DNA of 64,000 nucleotides from Massilia sp. Se16.2.3 (GCF_014171595.1 NZ_CP050451.1:4030001-4094000); one strand, 5' to 3'; shown: positions 17,960 through 27,223, counted from the stretch's first letter. Translations and numbers: made by a program. Notes: generated by a model from the sequence alone, not told the origin.

Positions 17960-18625
17960 CTAGCGCCCGGCCTGGTGGGCGCGGTTCAGGCGCTGCTCAA
18001 GCAGGCGCTGGACCTGCTCGAACACCAGGCTCAGCGCCCAGTAGATCGCGGCGGCGGCGAGGTAGAGCGGCAGCGGCTGGAAGGTGGTGGCGATCGCTTC
18101 CTTGGTGGCCAGCATCAGCTCCGTCATGGTGATGACCGATACCAGCGAGGTGTCCTTGATCAGGCTGATCAGGGTATTGCTCATCGAGGGAACCGCTACC
18201 CGCAATGCCTGCGGCAGCACGATATGGGCCAGGGTCTGGCCGTAGCCCAGGCCCAGGCTGAAGCTGGCGCGCCACTGGCCCTGAGAAATGCTGAGGATGG
18301 CGCCGCGCAGGCTTTCCGACAGGTAGGCGCCGCTGTTGAGCGACAGCGCCAGCACGCCCGCCGTCACCGGCGTGAATTCGATGCCGATGCTGGGCAGGCC
18401 GTAGTAGATGACGAAGATCTGCACCAGCAAGGGCGTTCCGCGCATCAGGCTCACGTACAGGGCAGCCGGCCAACGCAGAAGCGTCCAGGGTGCGATGCGC
18501 AGCAGCGCCACCGGCACGCCGATGGCCAGGCCACCCACCATCGCGGCCAGCGCGAACAGCAAGGTGTAGCCGGCACCGGCAAGCATGGTCGGCGCCGCAT
18601 CCCGCAGCAGGGCAAACAGGTCCAT
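17960..18625 (-). CDS. Polar amino acid ABC transporter permease (HisMQ family)
   Basis: A 221-residue inner-membrane permease with about five spans. The EAA loop is near residues 133-155 (SISQGQWRASFSLGLGYGQTL, slightly degenerate) and LMRGTPLLVQIF is the usual HisMQ motif. It overlaps the binding-protein stop by one base (TGATG), showing coupling. No ATP-binding subunit gene is adjacent, so a shared or distant ATPase must serve it. Confidence 0.9.
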   Translation of the reverse strand: MDLFALLRDAAPTMLAGAGYTLLFALAAMVGGLAIGVPVALLRIAPWTLLRWPAALYVSLMRGTPLLVQIFVIYYGLPSIGIEFTPVTAGVLALSLNSGAYLSESLRGAILSISQGQWRASFSLGLGYGQTLAHIVLPQALRVAVPSMSNTLISLIKDTSLVSVITMTELMLATKEAIATTFQPLPLYLAAAAIYWALSLVFEQVQRLLEQRLNRAHQAGR

Positions 18626-19443
18626 CAGGGCGCGGGGCGGCTGGCGTCGACGCCGAACCAGCGTGTCGACATCGCCTTCAAACTGCCGTCGCGGGCCAGC
18701 TCCGCCAGTGCCGCGTCGACCGCCGCCTTGAATTTCGGGCTGCCGCGGCGCATGGCGATGCCCATGCGCTCGACGGCGCCGACGCGCGCGCCGGCCTTGA
18801 TCGGCAGCTGCGAATTCTTCAGCAGGTAAGACACCATCAGGCTATCGTTGAGGGCGGCGTCGACACGGCCGAAGGCGAGGTCCTGCAAATTTTCAGGCGC
18901 GGCCGGGTAGCTGCGCACTTCGATGCCGGGCACGGCGCGGGCCTGCTGCTCGTAGACGCTGCCCTGCCCCACGCCGAGCTTGCGGCCCTTGAGGTCGGCC
19001 AGGCTGGCATAGCGGGCATTGTCGTTGCGGCGCACGATCAGTTGCGGCGCCGAATAGGTGTAGGGCTGGGAGAAGTCGAAGGTCTGCTCGCGCTTGGGGT
19101 TGATGCCGACCTGGCTGACGATGACGTCGTACTTGCCCGCCGCCAGGCCCGCGAGGATGGCCGACCATTCGGTGGTGACGAACTCCGGCTTCAAGCCGAG
19201 CTTCGCGGCAACGGCCTTGGCGACATCGACATCGTAGCCGGCCAGCTGGCCGGTCTTGCCGTCCTTGAAGTTAAACGGCGGATAGGTGCCTTCCATGGCG
19301 ATGCGCAGGGTGCCGCGCGCCCTCGCTGCGTCCAGCAGGTCGGCAGCCGCGGCTGGAAGACACGCGCCGAGTACCAGCAATGCGGAGAGCATGCCGCGCG
19401 CAATGGTACGGCGGCGGGAAACTGGGGAGGAATTCGTGCGCAT
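18625..19443 (-). CDS. Amino acid ABC transporter substrate-binding protein (family 3)
   Basis: A 272-residue periplasmic binding protein with a signal peptide (RGMLSALLVLGACLPAAAA). It has the family-3 hallmarks GTLRIAMEGTYPPFNF, GYDVDVAKAVAAKLG, DVIVSQVGINPKR, DFSQPYTYS and RVDAALND. It resembles cystine/polar amino-acid binders, but the ligand is not certain. The start is ATG 19443; a slightly longer frame exists. First gene of the binding protein-permease-LysR run. Confidence 0.9.
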   Translation of the reverse strand: MRTNSSPVSRRRTIARGMLSALLVLGACLPAAAADLLDAARARGTLRIAMEGTYPPFNFKDGKTGQLAGYDVDVAKAVAAKLGLKPEFVTTEWSAILAGLAAGKYDVIVSQVGINPKREQTFDFSQPYTYSAPQLIVRRNDNARYASLADLKGRKLGVGQGSVYEQQARAVPGIEVRSYPAAPENLQDLAFGRVDAALNDSLMVSYLLKNSQLPIKAGARVGAVERMGIAMRRGSPKFKAAVDAALAELARDGSLKAMSTRWFGVDASRPAP

Positions 19444-19586
19444 CGGTATCGCTCGTCTTCGTTGTTGAGCCAACCGCTTTTATAACCGATAAGCCGGCTC
19501 GTCGCCGAGCGGGCGCGAGAAAAAATGCTGTAGGGTAGGCAGGTCCCCTCTGCCTGCGCGTCCAACGGCCGCCCGCACCTCGTGCG

Positions 19587-19991
19587 TCAGTAGGCCGTCC
19601 TGCGGCCGCGCGACCCGAAGCGGTGGCCTACCACCAGGGTGGTGCTGGCCACCAGGCTGGACAGGCCAATGATGAGCTGCACCAGCCGGTCTGCCGGCAA
19701 GAGCCAATAGGAACCGGGCGGCGGCTCGGCACCAGTGGCGGCCACGATCAGGGGCGCGATCCACGCCGCATCCTCGTCGACGTCGAGCACCACCGCGTCT
19801 TCATGGGTCTGCATGTAGATGTTGCCGCCCTCGGCCAGCGTGAAGCAGATGCCCACGCCCGTTTCCTGCGGCTGGATCAGTTCCTGCATCGCCGCGTTGT
19901 GCTCGTCGATCCAGAGGTCGACGTCCTGCGGGGTTTCGAGATGGATCCAGGGACGCGGGCGGAAGCGTGGCTGTTCTGCGGGAATGGTCAT
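19587..19991 (-). CDS. Hypothetical protein
   Basis: A 134-residue protein, acidic in its first two thirds (HLETPQDVDLWIDEHNAAMQEL, LDVDEDAAW), with a hydrophobic segment near the C-terminus (RLVQLIIGLSSLVASTTLVV) and a basic tail. No family recognised. The start was placed at ATG 19991 (MTIPAEQPRF), since upstream sequence in the same frame is an antisense-like extension into the phosphoesterase gene. Confidence 0.6.
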   Translation of the reverse strand: MTIPAEQPRFRPRPWIHLETPQDVDLWIDEHNAAMQELIQPQETGVGICFTLAEGGNIYMQTHEDAVVLDVDEDAAWIAPLIVAATGAEPPPGSYWLLPADRLVQLIIGLSSLVASTTLVVGHRFGSRGRRTAY

Positions 19992-20082
19992 CGTGAGGAA
20001 AAACGGAAAGAGCAAAAGCGAAAGCGTACATGGTACGGTATTTCGCCCTCCTTCGTGCGCGGACTCGAGGCGCGCGACCGGC

Positions 20083-20544
20083 TCAGGAATCGACCAGGGT
20101 GACGATGCGCGGACGGACGATGTCGCCGTCCACCACCAGTTCGGCGGCGGAAACCGGCAGGCTGAAGCGGCGGCGGCCGGCGCTGCCGGGATTAATGTAG
20201 AGCACGCCGTCGCGCTCGCGGCAGGAGGGCCGGTGCGAATGGCCGGACACGACCACGCGGATGCCGGCGGCAAGCGGGTCGATGTCGAGTTCCTTCAGGT
20301 CGTGGATGGCATACAGCGCGATCGCGCCGACATCGAGCCGCGCGCCGACGGGAATCGCACGCGCCCAGGCCTCGCGGTCATTGTTGCCGCGCACGACAGT
20401 CAGTGGCGCCAGTTCGGCCAGGCGCTCGAGGATGGCGGCCGGGCCGATATCGCCGCCGTGGACGATGTGGTCGCAGCCGGCCAGGAAACTGAGCGCCTCC
20501 GGGCGCAGCAGGCCGTGGGTATCGGAGATCAGTCCGATGCGCAA
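20083..20544 (-). CDS. Metallophosphoesterase, YfcE/MJ0936 family
   Basis: A 153-residue calcineurin-like phosphoesterase. Metal-binding motifs are in family order: GLISDTHG, HGGDIG, VRGNND, SGHSH and INPGS. It is probably a cytoplasmic Mn-dependent phosphodiesterase. The natural start appears to be TTG 20544 (LRIGLISDTHG), since the metal motif normally sits within ten residues of the N-terminus. Upstream codons of the same frame look non-coding. Confidence 0.85.
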   Translation of the reverse strand: MRIGLISDTHGLLRPEALSFLAGCDHIVHGGDIGPAAILERLAELAPLTVVRGNNDREAWARAIPVGARLDVGAIALYAIHDLKELDIDPLAAGIRVVVSGHSHRPSCRERDGVLYINPGSAGRRRFSLPVSAAELVVDGDIVRPRIVTLVDS

Positions 20545-20603
20545 GCTTGCCTGCCCGCTGGAGGCTGGAGCGCCTGCCGTGCCGTCACGCGTCGACGGCG
20601 CGG

Positions 20604-20891
20604 TCAATGCCGCCTGGCGCCGGCCATCTTCGCCGTCGTGTAGAGCGAATACAGCGCAGCCAGGCCGACCACCACGTAGATCAGGCGCGAGGCCGCGCTG
20701 CCGGGGCCGAAGATGGTGGCCACCATGTCGACCTCGAACAGGCCGACCATGGCCCAGTTCAGGCCGCCAATGATCAGCAGCGCCATCGCCAGGTAATCCA
20801 GTGCTGACATGGCCGAGCGGCCTTCGCGCAGGGTAGTGCGTCGATCGGCGCCGGTCCTGCGATCCATCGTGGGTGCATTCATCGTTGCCAT
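20604..20891 (-). CDS. DUF378 family small membrane protein
   Basis: A 95-residue protein with a basic N-terminus and the DUF378 core: LDYLAMALLIIGGLNWAMVGLF and the second span LIYVVVGLAALYSLYTTAKM. Function unknown in the family. The start ATG 20891 follows AAGGAG at good spacing. Confidence 0.88.
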   Translation of the reverse strand: MATMNAPTMDRRTGADRRTTLREGRSAMSALDYLAMALLIIGGLNWAMVGLFEVDMVATIFGPGSAASRLIYVVVGLAALYSLYTTAKMAGARRH

Positions 20892-21010
20892 GAGCTTCTC
20901 CTTGGAAAGATGCGTCGGTGGGCTGGCAACATGCGCTGCCGCCCCGGTCCTTACGACAGCAAAAAGCCATGCAAGTTTGCGATTGGCGTCCCCGGCGCAC
21001 TGCCCGCGGA

Positions 21011-21652
21011 TCAGCCCTTCCAGGTACGGTTCAGCCCGGTATCGGCATGGATCCAGCCGCCCTTCGGTCCGGAACGGTAATAATACCCCACTCCCCCCTG
21101 GCGGAAGCTGCGCACGAGTCCGCCCAGGACTTCTTCTGTCAGGCTGGAAATACGGACATCGGCGGCCTTGCCTTCCATGTGCAGCGACTTGCGCGCGGCC
21201 GGCACGCCGGCTTCGATCAGGCGCTTGTTCGATGCCGGGGTGCGGTAGCCGGACAGGATCTCGAGCGGCTGCTCGAGGCCGTAGCGCGCAATGAAAGCCT
21301 GGGTGCCCCACAGCATTTCGAGCAGCTTCGGGTCGATCGGCGCGGTCTCGCGGCCGTTGACGTCACGCAGCAGGTGGCACAGTTCCTGGTAGGCCGAATC
21401 GATCACTTCACCATCTTTCCAGTACAGCAGCCTGGCGCGCTCGCCGCTGGCGGGACGGGTAAGGGTCAGGGTGCGCGGCTTGACCCAGAAGTCGAGGTCG
21501 AGCAGCTGGGCGTCGAACAGGTCGGGGGGCGGTGTCAGGTCGGCGGGCGCGGCCTGGGAGGCCGCATCGGCCTGGCCAGGGACCAACGGGGCCAGGACAC
21601 CCAGGGCGGACAGGCGCATGCCATGTTGAAGAAAATCTCTGCGGGAAGCCAT
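21011..21652 (-). CDS. DUF882/YcbK family peptidase-like protein with a Tat signal
   Basis: A 213-residue exported protein. The N-terminus SRRDFLQHGMRLSALGVL is a twin-arginine signal. The mature region has the peptidase M15-like core of YcbK: LSGYRTPASN, SLHMEGKAADVRI (zinc His and Asp) and GVGYYYRSGPKGGWIHADTG (second His). E. coli YcbK (MepK) is a murein endopeptidase, so a cell-wall role is likely. Stand-alone gene. Confidence 0.88.
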   Translation of the reverse strand: MASRRDFLQHGMRLSALGVLAPLVPGQADAASQAAPADLTPPPDLFDAQLLDLDFWVKPRTLTLTRPASGERARLLYWKDGEVIDSAYQELCHLLRDVNGRETAPIDPKLLEMLWGTQAFIARYGLEQPLEILSGYRTPASNKRLIEAGVPAARKSLHMEGKAADVRISSLTEEVLGGLVRSFRQGGVGYYYRSGPKGGWIHADTGLNRTWKG

Positions 21653-21753
21653 AGCGAACTCGTCATTTCGGAGGCAGTACTATAGCGCAAGGACTTGCCC
21701 GACAAAAGACGTGCGTTGTTGCTTTCTCGCCGCTTTTTGCTGATATCTATCGA

Positions 21754-22278
21754 TTACTGACTGCAATTGCAAAAACGCTTGGAGCGCGGCTCACCCTTGC
21801 CAGGCGCGGCATCGAGCTGTTTCCAGAGCAAATTGCATTCGAGCCCGAAGCAGGCCTTGTCCAGGCCGGCATTGGTATAGCCGTGGCGTTCGAAGAAGGT
21901 GGCGGCGCTGCCCGGGCTTTGCAGGTGCAGCTTGCCGATGTTCCAGGCGCGCGCCTGTGTTTCCACCGCAGCGAGCAGGGCGCGGCCCACACCAAGGCGC
22001 AATGCTTCCGGCTGTACATAACAGAGCGCCAGCTTGCCGGCCTGGGTCAGCAGCGCCATGCCCAGCAGCTCGCCGTCGCGCTCGGCCAGCACCGCGTAGT
22101 TCGTCGGCGCGGCGAACCAGGTAGCAACGTTTTCAGGCGTTTTGTTGCCGAGCCAGGCTGCGAGGATGTCGGGACGGCCGCGATGGTCGAGCTCGCAACC
22201 CTCCTCGATCGAGCGGCGCAGCAGGCTGCAGGCGGCGGCCGCGTCTTCCGGTGTTGCCTTGCGAATATCGATACCCAT
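21754..22278 (-). CDS. GNAT family N-acetyltransferase
   Basis: A 174-residue GNAT protein with IRKATPEDAAAACSLL at the start, central strand GMALLTQAGKLALCYVQPEALRLGVGRALL (the acetyl-CoA loop is an atypical RLGVGRAL), and FFERHGYTNAG near the end. Substrate unknown. The C-terminus is unusually basic and Cys-containing (KRFCNCSQ). Confidence 0.82.
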   Translation of the reverse strand: MGIDIRKATPEDAAAACSLLRRSIEEGCELDHRGRPDILAAWLGNKTPENVATWFAAPTNYAVLAERDGELLGMALLTQAGKLALCYVQPEALRLGVGRALLAAVETQARAWNIGKLHLQSPGSAATFFERHGYTNAGLDKACFGLECNLLWKQLDAAPGKGEPRSKRFCNCSQ

Positions 22279-22501
22279 GAATCTTGACCCAGTGACCCGT
22301 TCAATGCCTTGCTTTACTGGAGCGCGTGGCGCGTCCATGTGCGGACTATACACCGAACATACAGACCCTGCCGTAAGCCATGCATACCGGGCTGTGTAGA
22401 GCGTCCGGCGTCTAAGCATATGAAAATTCTGTTCTTCCGTTTTCGTGCCAATATATGGAACATGCAAGCTGTCCACATAGCATTCGAGAAGCGAGCACAA
22501 C

Positions 22502-23515
22502 ATGCAGAACAAACCATTCCTTCCCCTGCGCCGCTGGGTCCTGGCACTGGCGATGAGCGCCGCCCTCCCCCTGCCCGCCTTCGCGGCCGAGGCTGAGCTG
22601 CTCAACGTCTCGTACGACGTCGCGCGCGAACTGTACAAGGACATCAATCCGGCCTTCATCGCTACCTGGAAGCAGAGCACGGGCGAGACGCTGACGATCA
22701 AGCAGTCGCACGGCGGCTCGAGCAAGCAGGCGCGCGCCGTGGCCGACGGCCTGGAAGCGTCGGTGGTGACGATGAACCAGGCAAACGACATCGACATGCT
22801 GGCCGACCGCGGCCTGGTGGCGCAAGACTGGGCGAAGAAGTTCCCGAACAACGCCGCTCCGTATTACTCGACCATGGTCTTCCTGGTTCGCAAGGGCAAC
22901 CCGAAAGGCATCAAGGGGTGGGACGACCTGGCCAAGCCGGGCGTGCAGGTCATCATCCCGAACCCGAAGACCGCGGGCAACGGCCGCTACACCTACCTGG
23001 CAGCCTGGGGCTCGGTACTGAAGAAAGGCGGCAACGAAGCGCAGGCGCGCGAGCTGGTCACCCGTATCTTCAAGAACGTGCCCATCCTCGACGCCGGCGG
23101 GCGCGCCGCCACCACCACCTTCACCCAGCGCGACATCGGCGACGCCCTGGTAACCTTCGAGAACGAAGTGAGCATGGTGCGCGCGGAGTTCGGCGACAAG
23201 TTCGAAGTCGTGTACCCGCCGAGTTCGATCCTGGCCGAGTCGCCGGTGGCCGTGGTGGACAAGGTGGTCGATCGCCGCAAGCTGCGTAAACCTGCTACCG
23301 CCTACCTGAATTTCCTGTACTCGCCATCGGGCCAGGAAATTGGCGCCAAGCACTTCCTGCGCGTGCGCAATGAAGCCGTCATGAAGAAGTACGCAGCGAA
23401 CTACAAACCGGTCACCCTGTTCTCGGTGGATGAGCTGTTCGGCGGCTGGCGCAATGCCCAGAAGCGCCACTTCGACGACGGCGGCGAATTCGACAAGATT
23501 TACCAGGCAAAGTAA
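22502..23515 (+). CDS. sbp: Sulfate ABC transporter substrate-binding protein
   Basis: A 337-residue periplasmic protein with a Sec signal (RRWVLALAMSAALPLPAFA) and the sulfate/thiosulfate binding family pattern: LLNVSYDVARELYKDIN, KQSHGGSSKQARAV, NPKTAGNGRYTYLAAWG. It delivers sulfate to a CysTWA-type importer; no transporter subunits are adjacent. It is a single-gene unit with its own terminator. The 220 bases upstream are relatively AT-rich and presumably hold a sulfur-responsive promoter, but I could not define a site. Confidence 0.93.
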   Translation: MQNKPFLPLRRWVLALAMSAALPLPAFAAEAELLNVSYDVARELYKDINPAFIATWKQSTGETLTIKQSHGGSSKQARAVADGLEASVVTMNQANDIDMLADRGLVAQDWAKKFPNNAAPYYSTMVFLVRKGNPKGIKGWDDLAKPGVQVIIPNPKTAGNGRYTYLAAWGSVLKKGGNEAQARELVTRIFKNVPILDAGGRAATTTFTQRDIGDALVTFENEVSMVRAEFGDKFEVVYPPSSILAESPVAVVDKVVDRRKLRKPATAYLNFLYSPSGQEIGAKHFLRVRNEAVMKKYAANYKPVTLFSVDELFGGWRNAQKRHFDDGGEFDKIYQAK

Positions 23516-23621
23516 GCCTTTGGTGGCGTCGCCGGCCGGGCGCAGTGTTCGGCGCTTGCGCCCGTCGCCATCGGCGGATTCCCACAGGGCATGGCCCATC
23601 CGACAAGCTTCTTGCCAATTG

Positions 23622-23654
23622 AAAAAGGCCCTGTTACCACGCAGGGCCTTTTTG
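23622..23654 (+). terminator. Rho-independent terminator after sbp
   Basis: An AGGCCCTG / CAGGGCCT stem with an 8-base loop, preceded by A5 and followed by T5, so it may act in both directions. It lies about 105 bases past the stop. Confidence 0.88.
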
Positions 23655-23820
23655 TCGGTAAATCCGATACAGTCGCGTCGTTTTTGCTTGTGCGCCATGG
23701 ACAGCTAGAAATGATGATGCTATCGTTCATCACTCGGTAGTTGCCGCAAAGCTAGATTTTGTTAAAGCATGCGCCGCCTCCGGCGCCTGGCCATCCACCC
23801 GACTCCCTATTCCGACACCC

Positions 23821-24783
23821 ATGATGAAGAAACTGTTCGCCGCCGTCCTGTTGTCGATCTCCGCTGCTGCCGCATTCGCGGTGCCGTTCGGATCGCAATC
23901 GGTGCTGGTGGTAGAAGATGATACCGGCAAAATTTTGCTGGAAAAGAACGCCGGCGCCATCGTGCCCATCGCCTCGCTGACCAAACTGATGACCGCCATG
24001 GTCATCCTGGACGCGAAGCAGGACATGAACGAGCTGATCGAAATCGACCGCAGCGATGTCGACACCCTGAAGCACAGCAGCTCGCGCGTGCCGGTCGGTG
24101 CCAGCATTCCGCGTGGCGACGTGCTGCAGCTGGCGCTGATGTCATCGGACAACCGTGCCGCCGCCTCGCTGGCCCGCACCTATCCGGGCGGCGTGCAGGC
24201 CTTCAAGGCTGCCGTGCGCAACAAGATCGCCGCGCTGGGCATGCACAACACCGCGATCGAAGAGCCGACCGGCCTGTCGCCGAACAACCGTTCGACCGCC
24301 GCCGACCTCGTCAAGATGGCCCAGGCCGCCGCGACCTATCCGGAAATCACCGACCGCACCACCGACGCGAAGAACCTGATCAACATCAACAGCCGCGAAG
24401 TCGAATTCCGCAACACGAACCGCCTGGTCGGCGCGAACGGCTGGGATATCGGCCTGTCGAAAACCGGCTACACGCGCGAAGCGGGCCGCTGCCTGATCAT
24501 GAAGATCAAGGCCGCCGGCAAGAACGCGACCATGGTGCTGCTCAACGCCAGCGCCTCGTCGGCACGCATCCTCGATGCGCTGAACGTGCGCCGCTACCTC
24601 AGCGGCGAGGAAGCGACGATCGCCCGTGCCAACGCGCCGGTGCGCATGCGTGCCAGCAGCCGCGCCCCGCGCATCAAGGCCGGCAGCGGCCTGCGCGTGA
24701 AGAGCAAGACGAGTTCGCGCGGCAGCATCAAGGTCGTCCCGAAGAAAAAGAAGGTCGTCGTGCTGCGCAAGCGCCGCAACTGA
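23821..24783 (+). CDS. pbpG: D-alanyl-D-alanine endopeptidase, PBP7 type
   Basis: A 320-residue S11-family penicillin-binding protein with a signal peptide (MMKKLFAAVLLSISAAAAFA). The active-site triad is complete: SLTK (serine near residue 52), SDN, and KTG in LSKTGYTREAG. It cleaves D-Ala-meso-DAP cross-links in murein. The C-terminal ~60 residues are strongly basic (KKKKVVVLRKRR), longer than E. coli PBP7 and perhaps a membrane or murein anchor. Confidence 0.92.
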   Translation: MMKKLFAAVLLSISAAAAFAVPFGSQSVLVVEDDTGKILLEKNAGAIVPIASLTKLMTAMVILDAKQDMNELIEIDRSDVDTLKHSSSRVPVGASIPRGDVLQLALMSSDNRAAASLARTYPGGVQAFKAAVRNKIAALGMHNTAIEEPTGLSPNNRSTAADLVKMAQAAATYPEITDRTTDAKNLININSREVEFRNTNRLVGANGWDIGLSKTGYTREAGRCLIMKIKAAGKNATMVLLNASASSARILDALNVRRYLSGEEATIARANAPVRMRASSRAPRIKAGSGLRVKSKTSSRGSIKVVPKKKKVVVLRKRRN

Positions 24784-24818
24784 TGAAGCGGGCCGCCAGG
24801 CCCATACAGTGAATCAAG

Positions 24819-24852
24819 AAGGGATTGCCGCATGCGTGGCAATCCCTTTTTC
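24819..24852 (+). terminator. Rho-independent terminator after pbpG
   Basis: A perfect GGGATTGCC / GGCAATCCC stem with loop GCATGCGT and a following T5 run. Confidence 0.92.
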
Positions 24853-24955
24853 TTTGGGCCTGTCCTGACGCAGGACTGCCTACTTCAGCATCATTGCGCG
24901 ACTTCCGGGGTTTTCGCTTAAAATTGCCGGACCACATTCCAGCAAGGCTCAAGCG

Positions 24956-25294
24956 ATGTCCCGAGGTCTGCTCCACGCCACCTTCTGCTGCTGCGCACTG
25001 GCGCCGCTACATGCCCACGCCGTCTGGGACTATTCGCTAACGGAGAAACTGGCTATCTACGACGCAGTCGAAAAACATTGCCGTCCGCTCATTCCCGCCG
25101 CATTCGAAGGCAAATCCGCCGACAAGGTCCTGCATCTGGATGCGGAGGATCGATCCCGGATAAAAACGGTTCGGCAGTCTCCCGAGTACCGCGAAGTGCT
25201 GAGCGGCGCAAGCGATGAATTGTCACAGCAACTTGCCGCAGCCGGCAAGGACGGCGCGGCCAACATCTGCAAAGACCTGATGGACGGAAATTAA
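24956..25294 (+). CDS. Small secreted protein of unknown function
   Basis: A 112-residue protein with a signal peptide (LLHATFCCCALAPLHAHA) and a helical, Lys/Asp-rich mature part including two cysteines (HCRPLIP and NICKDLMDG) that could form a disulfide. No family recognised. It converges with the last lipoprotein of the immunity array. Confidence 0.6.
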   Translation: MSRGLLHATFCCCALAPLHAHAVWDYSLTEKLAIYDAVEKHCRPLIPAAFEGKSADKVLHLDAEDRSRIKTVRQSPEYREVLSGASDELSQQLAAAGKDGAANICKDLMDGN

Positions 25295-25357
25295 CGGCGT
25301 CGTCAGGTGCTGGACCAGCCTGCCTAGCAGACGCTGCCCGGTCTGTTCATCCCATGT

Positions 25358-25912
25358 TCAAGGCCTTTCGAGCACATCGCCACCGGATCGCAACATGTAG
25401 CCCGGCACCTTCGGTGACTCGAGCCGCCAGTGAAATTTGATGCCGCTATCGGTCCAGACGAAATACAACCAAAGGGTCTTTTCGGGCAGTTTGCCTGACG
25501 CGGCTTCACGCCTGGAACGTATTGCTTCGTCGATCACGTCCTGCGGCACGCGGTCCCTGATGATGACCCGTTCGACATGCTCAGGGAGCGCCATGAGTTC
25601 TTCCCGCGAGTATTCTCTGTCAGTAATGTATTCCGTCCATTCGAACTCCACCCATTCAGGCAATTGCCGGCCGTCCGGCGCAGCGCCCTCGCTCGCGCCG
25701 CCGGTTAGCCAATCCTTAGTCCGACTCAGCCCGCCAGGTCCGGGGAAACGCTGCCCGCCGGGTAACTGCCCTCCTCTGCAATTGACTACAATCCCTTCCT
25801 TGAGGGAGGCGAAATGCAGGATCATTCCGGGGCCTTCATCGGCCTCGACACAGCCGGCGCCAAGCATGCTGACGAGTCCTGCAAAAAGTGACTTGATCAC
25901 GGTACGTCTCAT
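25358..25912 (-). CDS. Putative immunity lipoprotein, paralogue 6 (distal end of array)
   Basis: A 184-residue lipoprotein, the copy furthest from the rhs gene. Signal peptide MRRTVIKSLFAGLVSMLGAGC with lipobox Cys21. The mature core has a GG-rich patch (GGQLPGGQRFPGPGG), LPEWVEFEWTEY, HVERVIIRDRVPQDVIDEAI and LWLYFVWTDSGIKFHWRL. It differs from the others in EYITD and GGASEG and ends VLERP. No enzymatic motif is visible. Immunity to the upstream Rhs lipase is inferred from position, copy number and a periplasmic location. I could not assign a named domain family. Confidence 0.75.
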   Translation of the reverse strand: MRRTVIKSLFAGLVSMLGAGCVEADEGPGMILHFASLKEGIVVNCRGGQLPGGQRFPGPGGLSRTKDWLTGGASEGAAPDGRQLPEWVEFEWTEYITDREYSREELMALPEHVERVIIRDRVPQDVIDEAIRSRREAASGKLPEKTLWLYFVWTDSGIKFHWRLESPKVPGYMLRSGGDVLERP

Positions 25913-26015
25913 AGATGGGCTCAGTTACACGGTTGAGGATTGGCTGGAACGGCTTAGCCGGAATGGATGCTTTGCCTTCAAGCCAGTCTGCGCTGCCCGA
26001 CATCCCTTTGAAACT

Positions 26016-26567
26016 TCAGGGCCTTTCGATCACATCACCACCGGACCGCAACATATACCCGGGTACTTTCGGTGACCTGAGCCGCCAATGGAATTTGATG
26101 CCGCTATCGGTCCATACAAAATACAACCAGAGCGTTTTATCCGGCAATTTTCCCGGCCCGGCTTCACGCTTGGCTCGGATCGCTTCGTCGATCACGTCCG
26201 GCGGCACGCGGTCCCTGATGATGACCCGTTCGACATGCTCAGGGAGCGCCATGAGTTCTTCCCGCGAGTACTCTCTGCCAGTAAGGTATTCACTCCACTC
26301 GAACTCCACCCATTCAGGCAATTGCCGACCGTCCGGTGCCGCCCCTTCAGTCTTCCCGTTGTTTAACCAATCCTTGGTCCGACTCAGCCCGCCAGGTCCG
26401 GGGAAACGCTGCCCGCCAGGCAATCGCCCTCCGCTGCAAATAATCGTAATACCTTCCTTCAGGGAAGCAAAATGCAGCACCATCCCGGGGCCTTGATCGT
26501 CGTCACAGCCCGCGCCAAGCATGCCGACGAGTCCTGCAAACAGTGATTTGATTACGGTACGTCTCAT
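26016..26567 (-). CDS. Putative immunity lipoprotein, paralogue 5 (subtype A)
   Basis: A 183-residue lipoprotein. After Cys21 it continues DDDQGPGM, and it has ITIICSGGRLPGGQRF and EYLTGREYSREEL. It is nearly identical to paralogue 3 (27325-27876), differing mainly near VPPDVIDEAIRAKREAGPG. The open frame extends 35 codons upstream of this ATG through a toxin-tail-like remnant in the spacer. I chose the internal ATG because it is shared by all copies and opens a proper signal peptide. Confidence 0.75.
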   Translation of the reverse strand: MRRTVIKSLFAGLVGMLGAGCDDDQGPGMVLHFASLKEGITIICSGGRLPGGQRFPGPGGLSRTKDWLNNGKTEGAAPDGRQLPEWVEFEWSEYLTGREYSREELMALPEHVERVIIRDRVPPDVIDEAIRAKREAGPGKLPDKTLWLYFVWTDSGIKFHWRLRSPKVPGYMLRSGGDVIERP

Positions 26568-26668
26568 CAGGGCGCAGTTACACGTTCGAGGATTGGCTGG
26601 AGCGGAGTAGCCGAAATCGACGCTCTTGCCTTCAAGGCAATTAGCGCCCTTAGCATTCTTTGGAGACT

Positions 26669-27223
26669 TCAATGCGTCCCGATCACATCGCCACCGGACC
26701 GCAACATATACCCGGGTACTTTCGGTGACCTAAGCCGCCAATGGAATTTGATGCCGCTATCGGTCCATACAAAATACAACCAGAGCGTTTTATCCGGCAA
26801 TTTCCCCGGCGCTGCTTCACGCTTGGCTCGGATCACTTCGTCGATCACGTCCTGCGGCACGCGGTCACGGATAATGATCCGTTCGACATGCACAGGTAGC
26901 GCCATGAGTTCTTCCCGCGAATACTCTTTCTCATCAACGTATTCTTTCCACTCGAACTCCACCCATTCCGGCAATTGCCGGCCGTCCGGTGCCGCGCCCT
27001 CCGTCTTCCCGTTGTTTAGCCAATCTTTAGTCCGCCCAATCGCGCCGGGGCCGGGAAAGCGATTTCCCCCAGGAAGATTTCCTCCCCGACAAGCAACTGT
27101 AACGCCCTCCTTCAGGGAAGCAAAATGCAGAACCATTCCGGAGCCTTCATCGGCCTCGACACAGCCGGCGCCAAGCATGCTGACGAGTCCTGCGAAAAGT
27201 GACTTGATCAGGGTACGTCTCAT
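26669..27223 (-). CDS. Putative immunity lipoprotein, paralogue 4 (subtype B)
   Basis: A 184-residue lipoprotein with VEADEGSGM after Cys21, VTVACRGGNLPGGNRF, AIGRTKDW, EYVDEKEYSREEL and the divergent end VIGTH. It is close to paralogue 2 (27978-28532). As with its neighbours, an in-frame remnant reading VNVGYAVPANPRTCN lies directly upstream and runs into its ATG without a stop, so a 35-residue N-terminal extension is possible but would bury the signal peptide. Confidence 0.75.
   Translation of the reverse strand: MRRTLIKSLFAGLVSMLGAGCVEADEGSGMVLHFASLKEGVTVACRGGNLPGGNRFPGPGAIGRTKDWLNNGKTEGAAPDGRQLPEWVEFEWKEYVDEKEYSREELMALPVHVERIIIRDRVPQDVIDEVIRAKREAAPGKLPDKTLWLYFVWTDSGIKFHWRLRSPKVPGYMLRSGGDVIGTH

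Noticed and set aside
22279..22501. Riboswitch or CysB site before sbp
   Set aside because: AT-rich leader, but no recognisable SAM riboswitch core or clear CysB half-sites.
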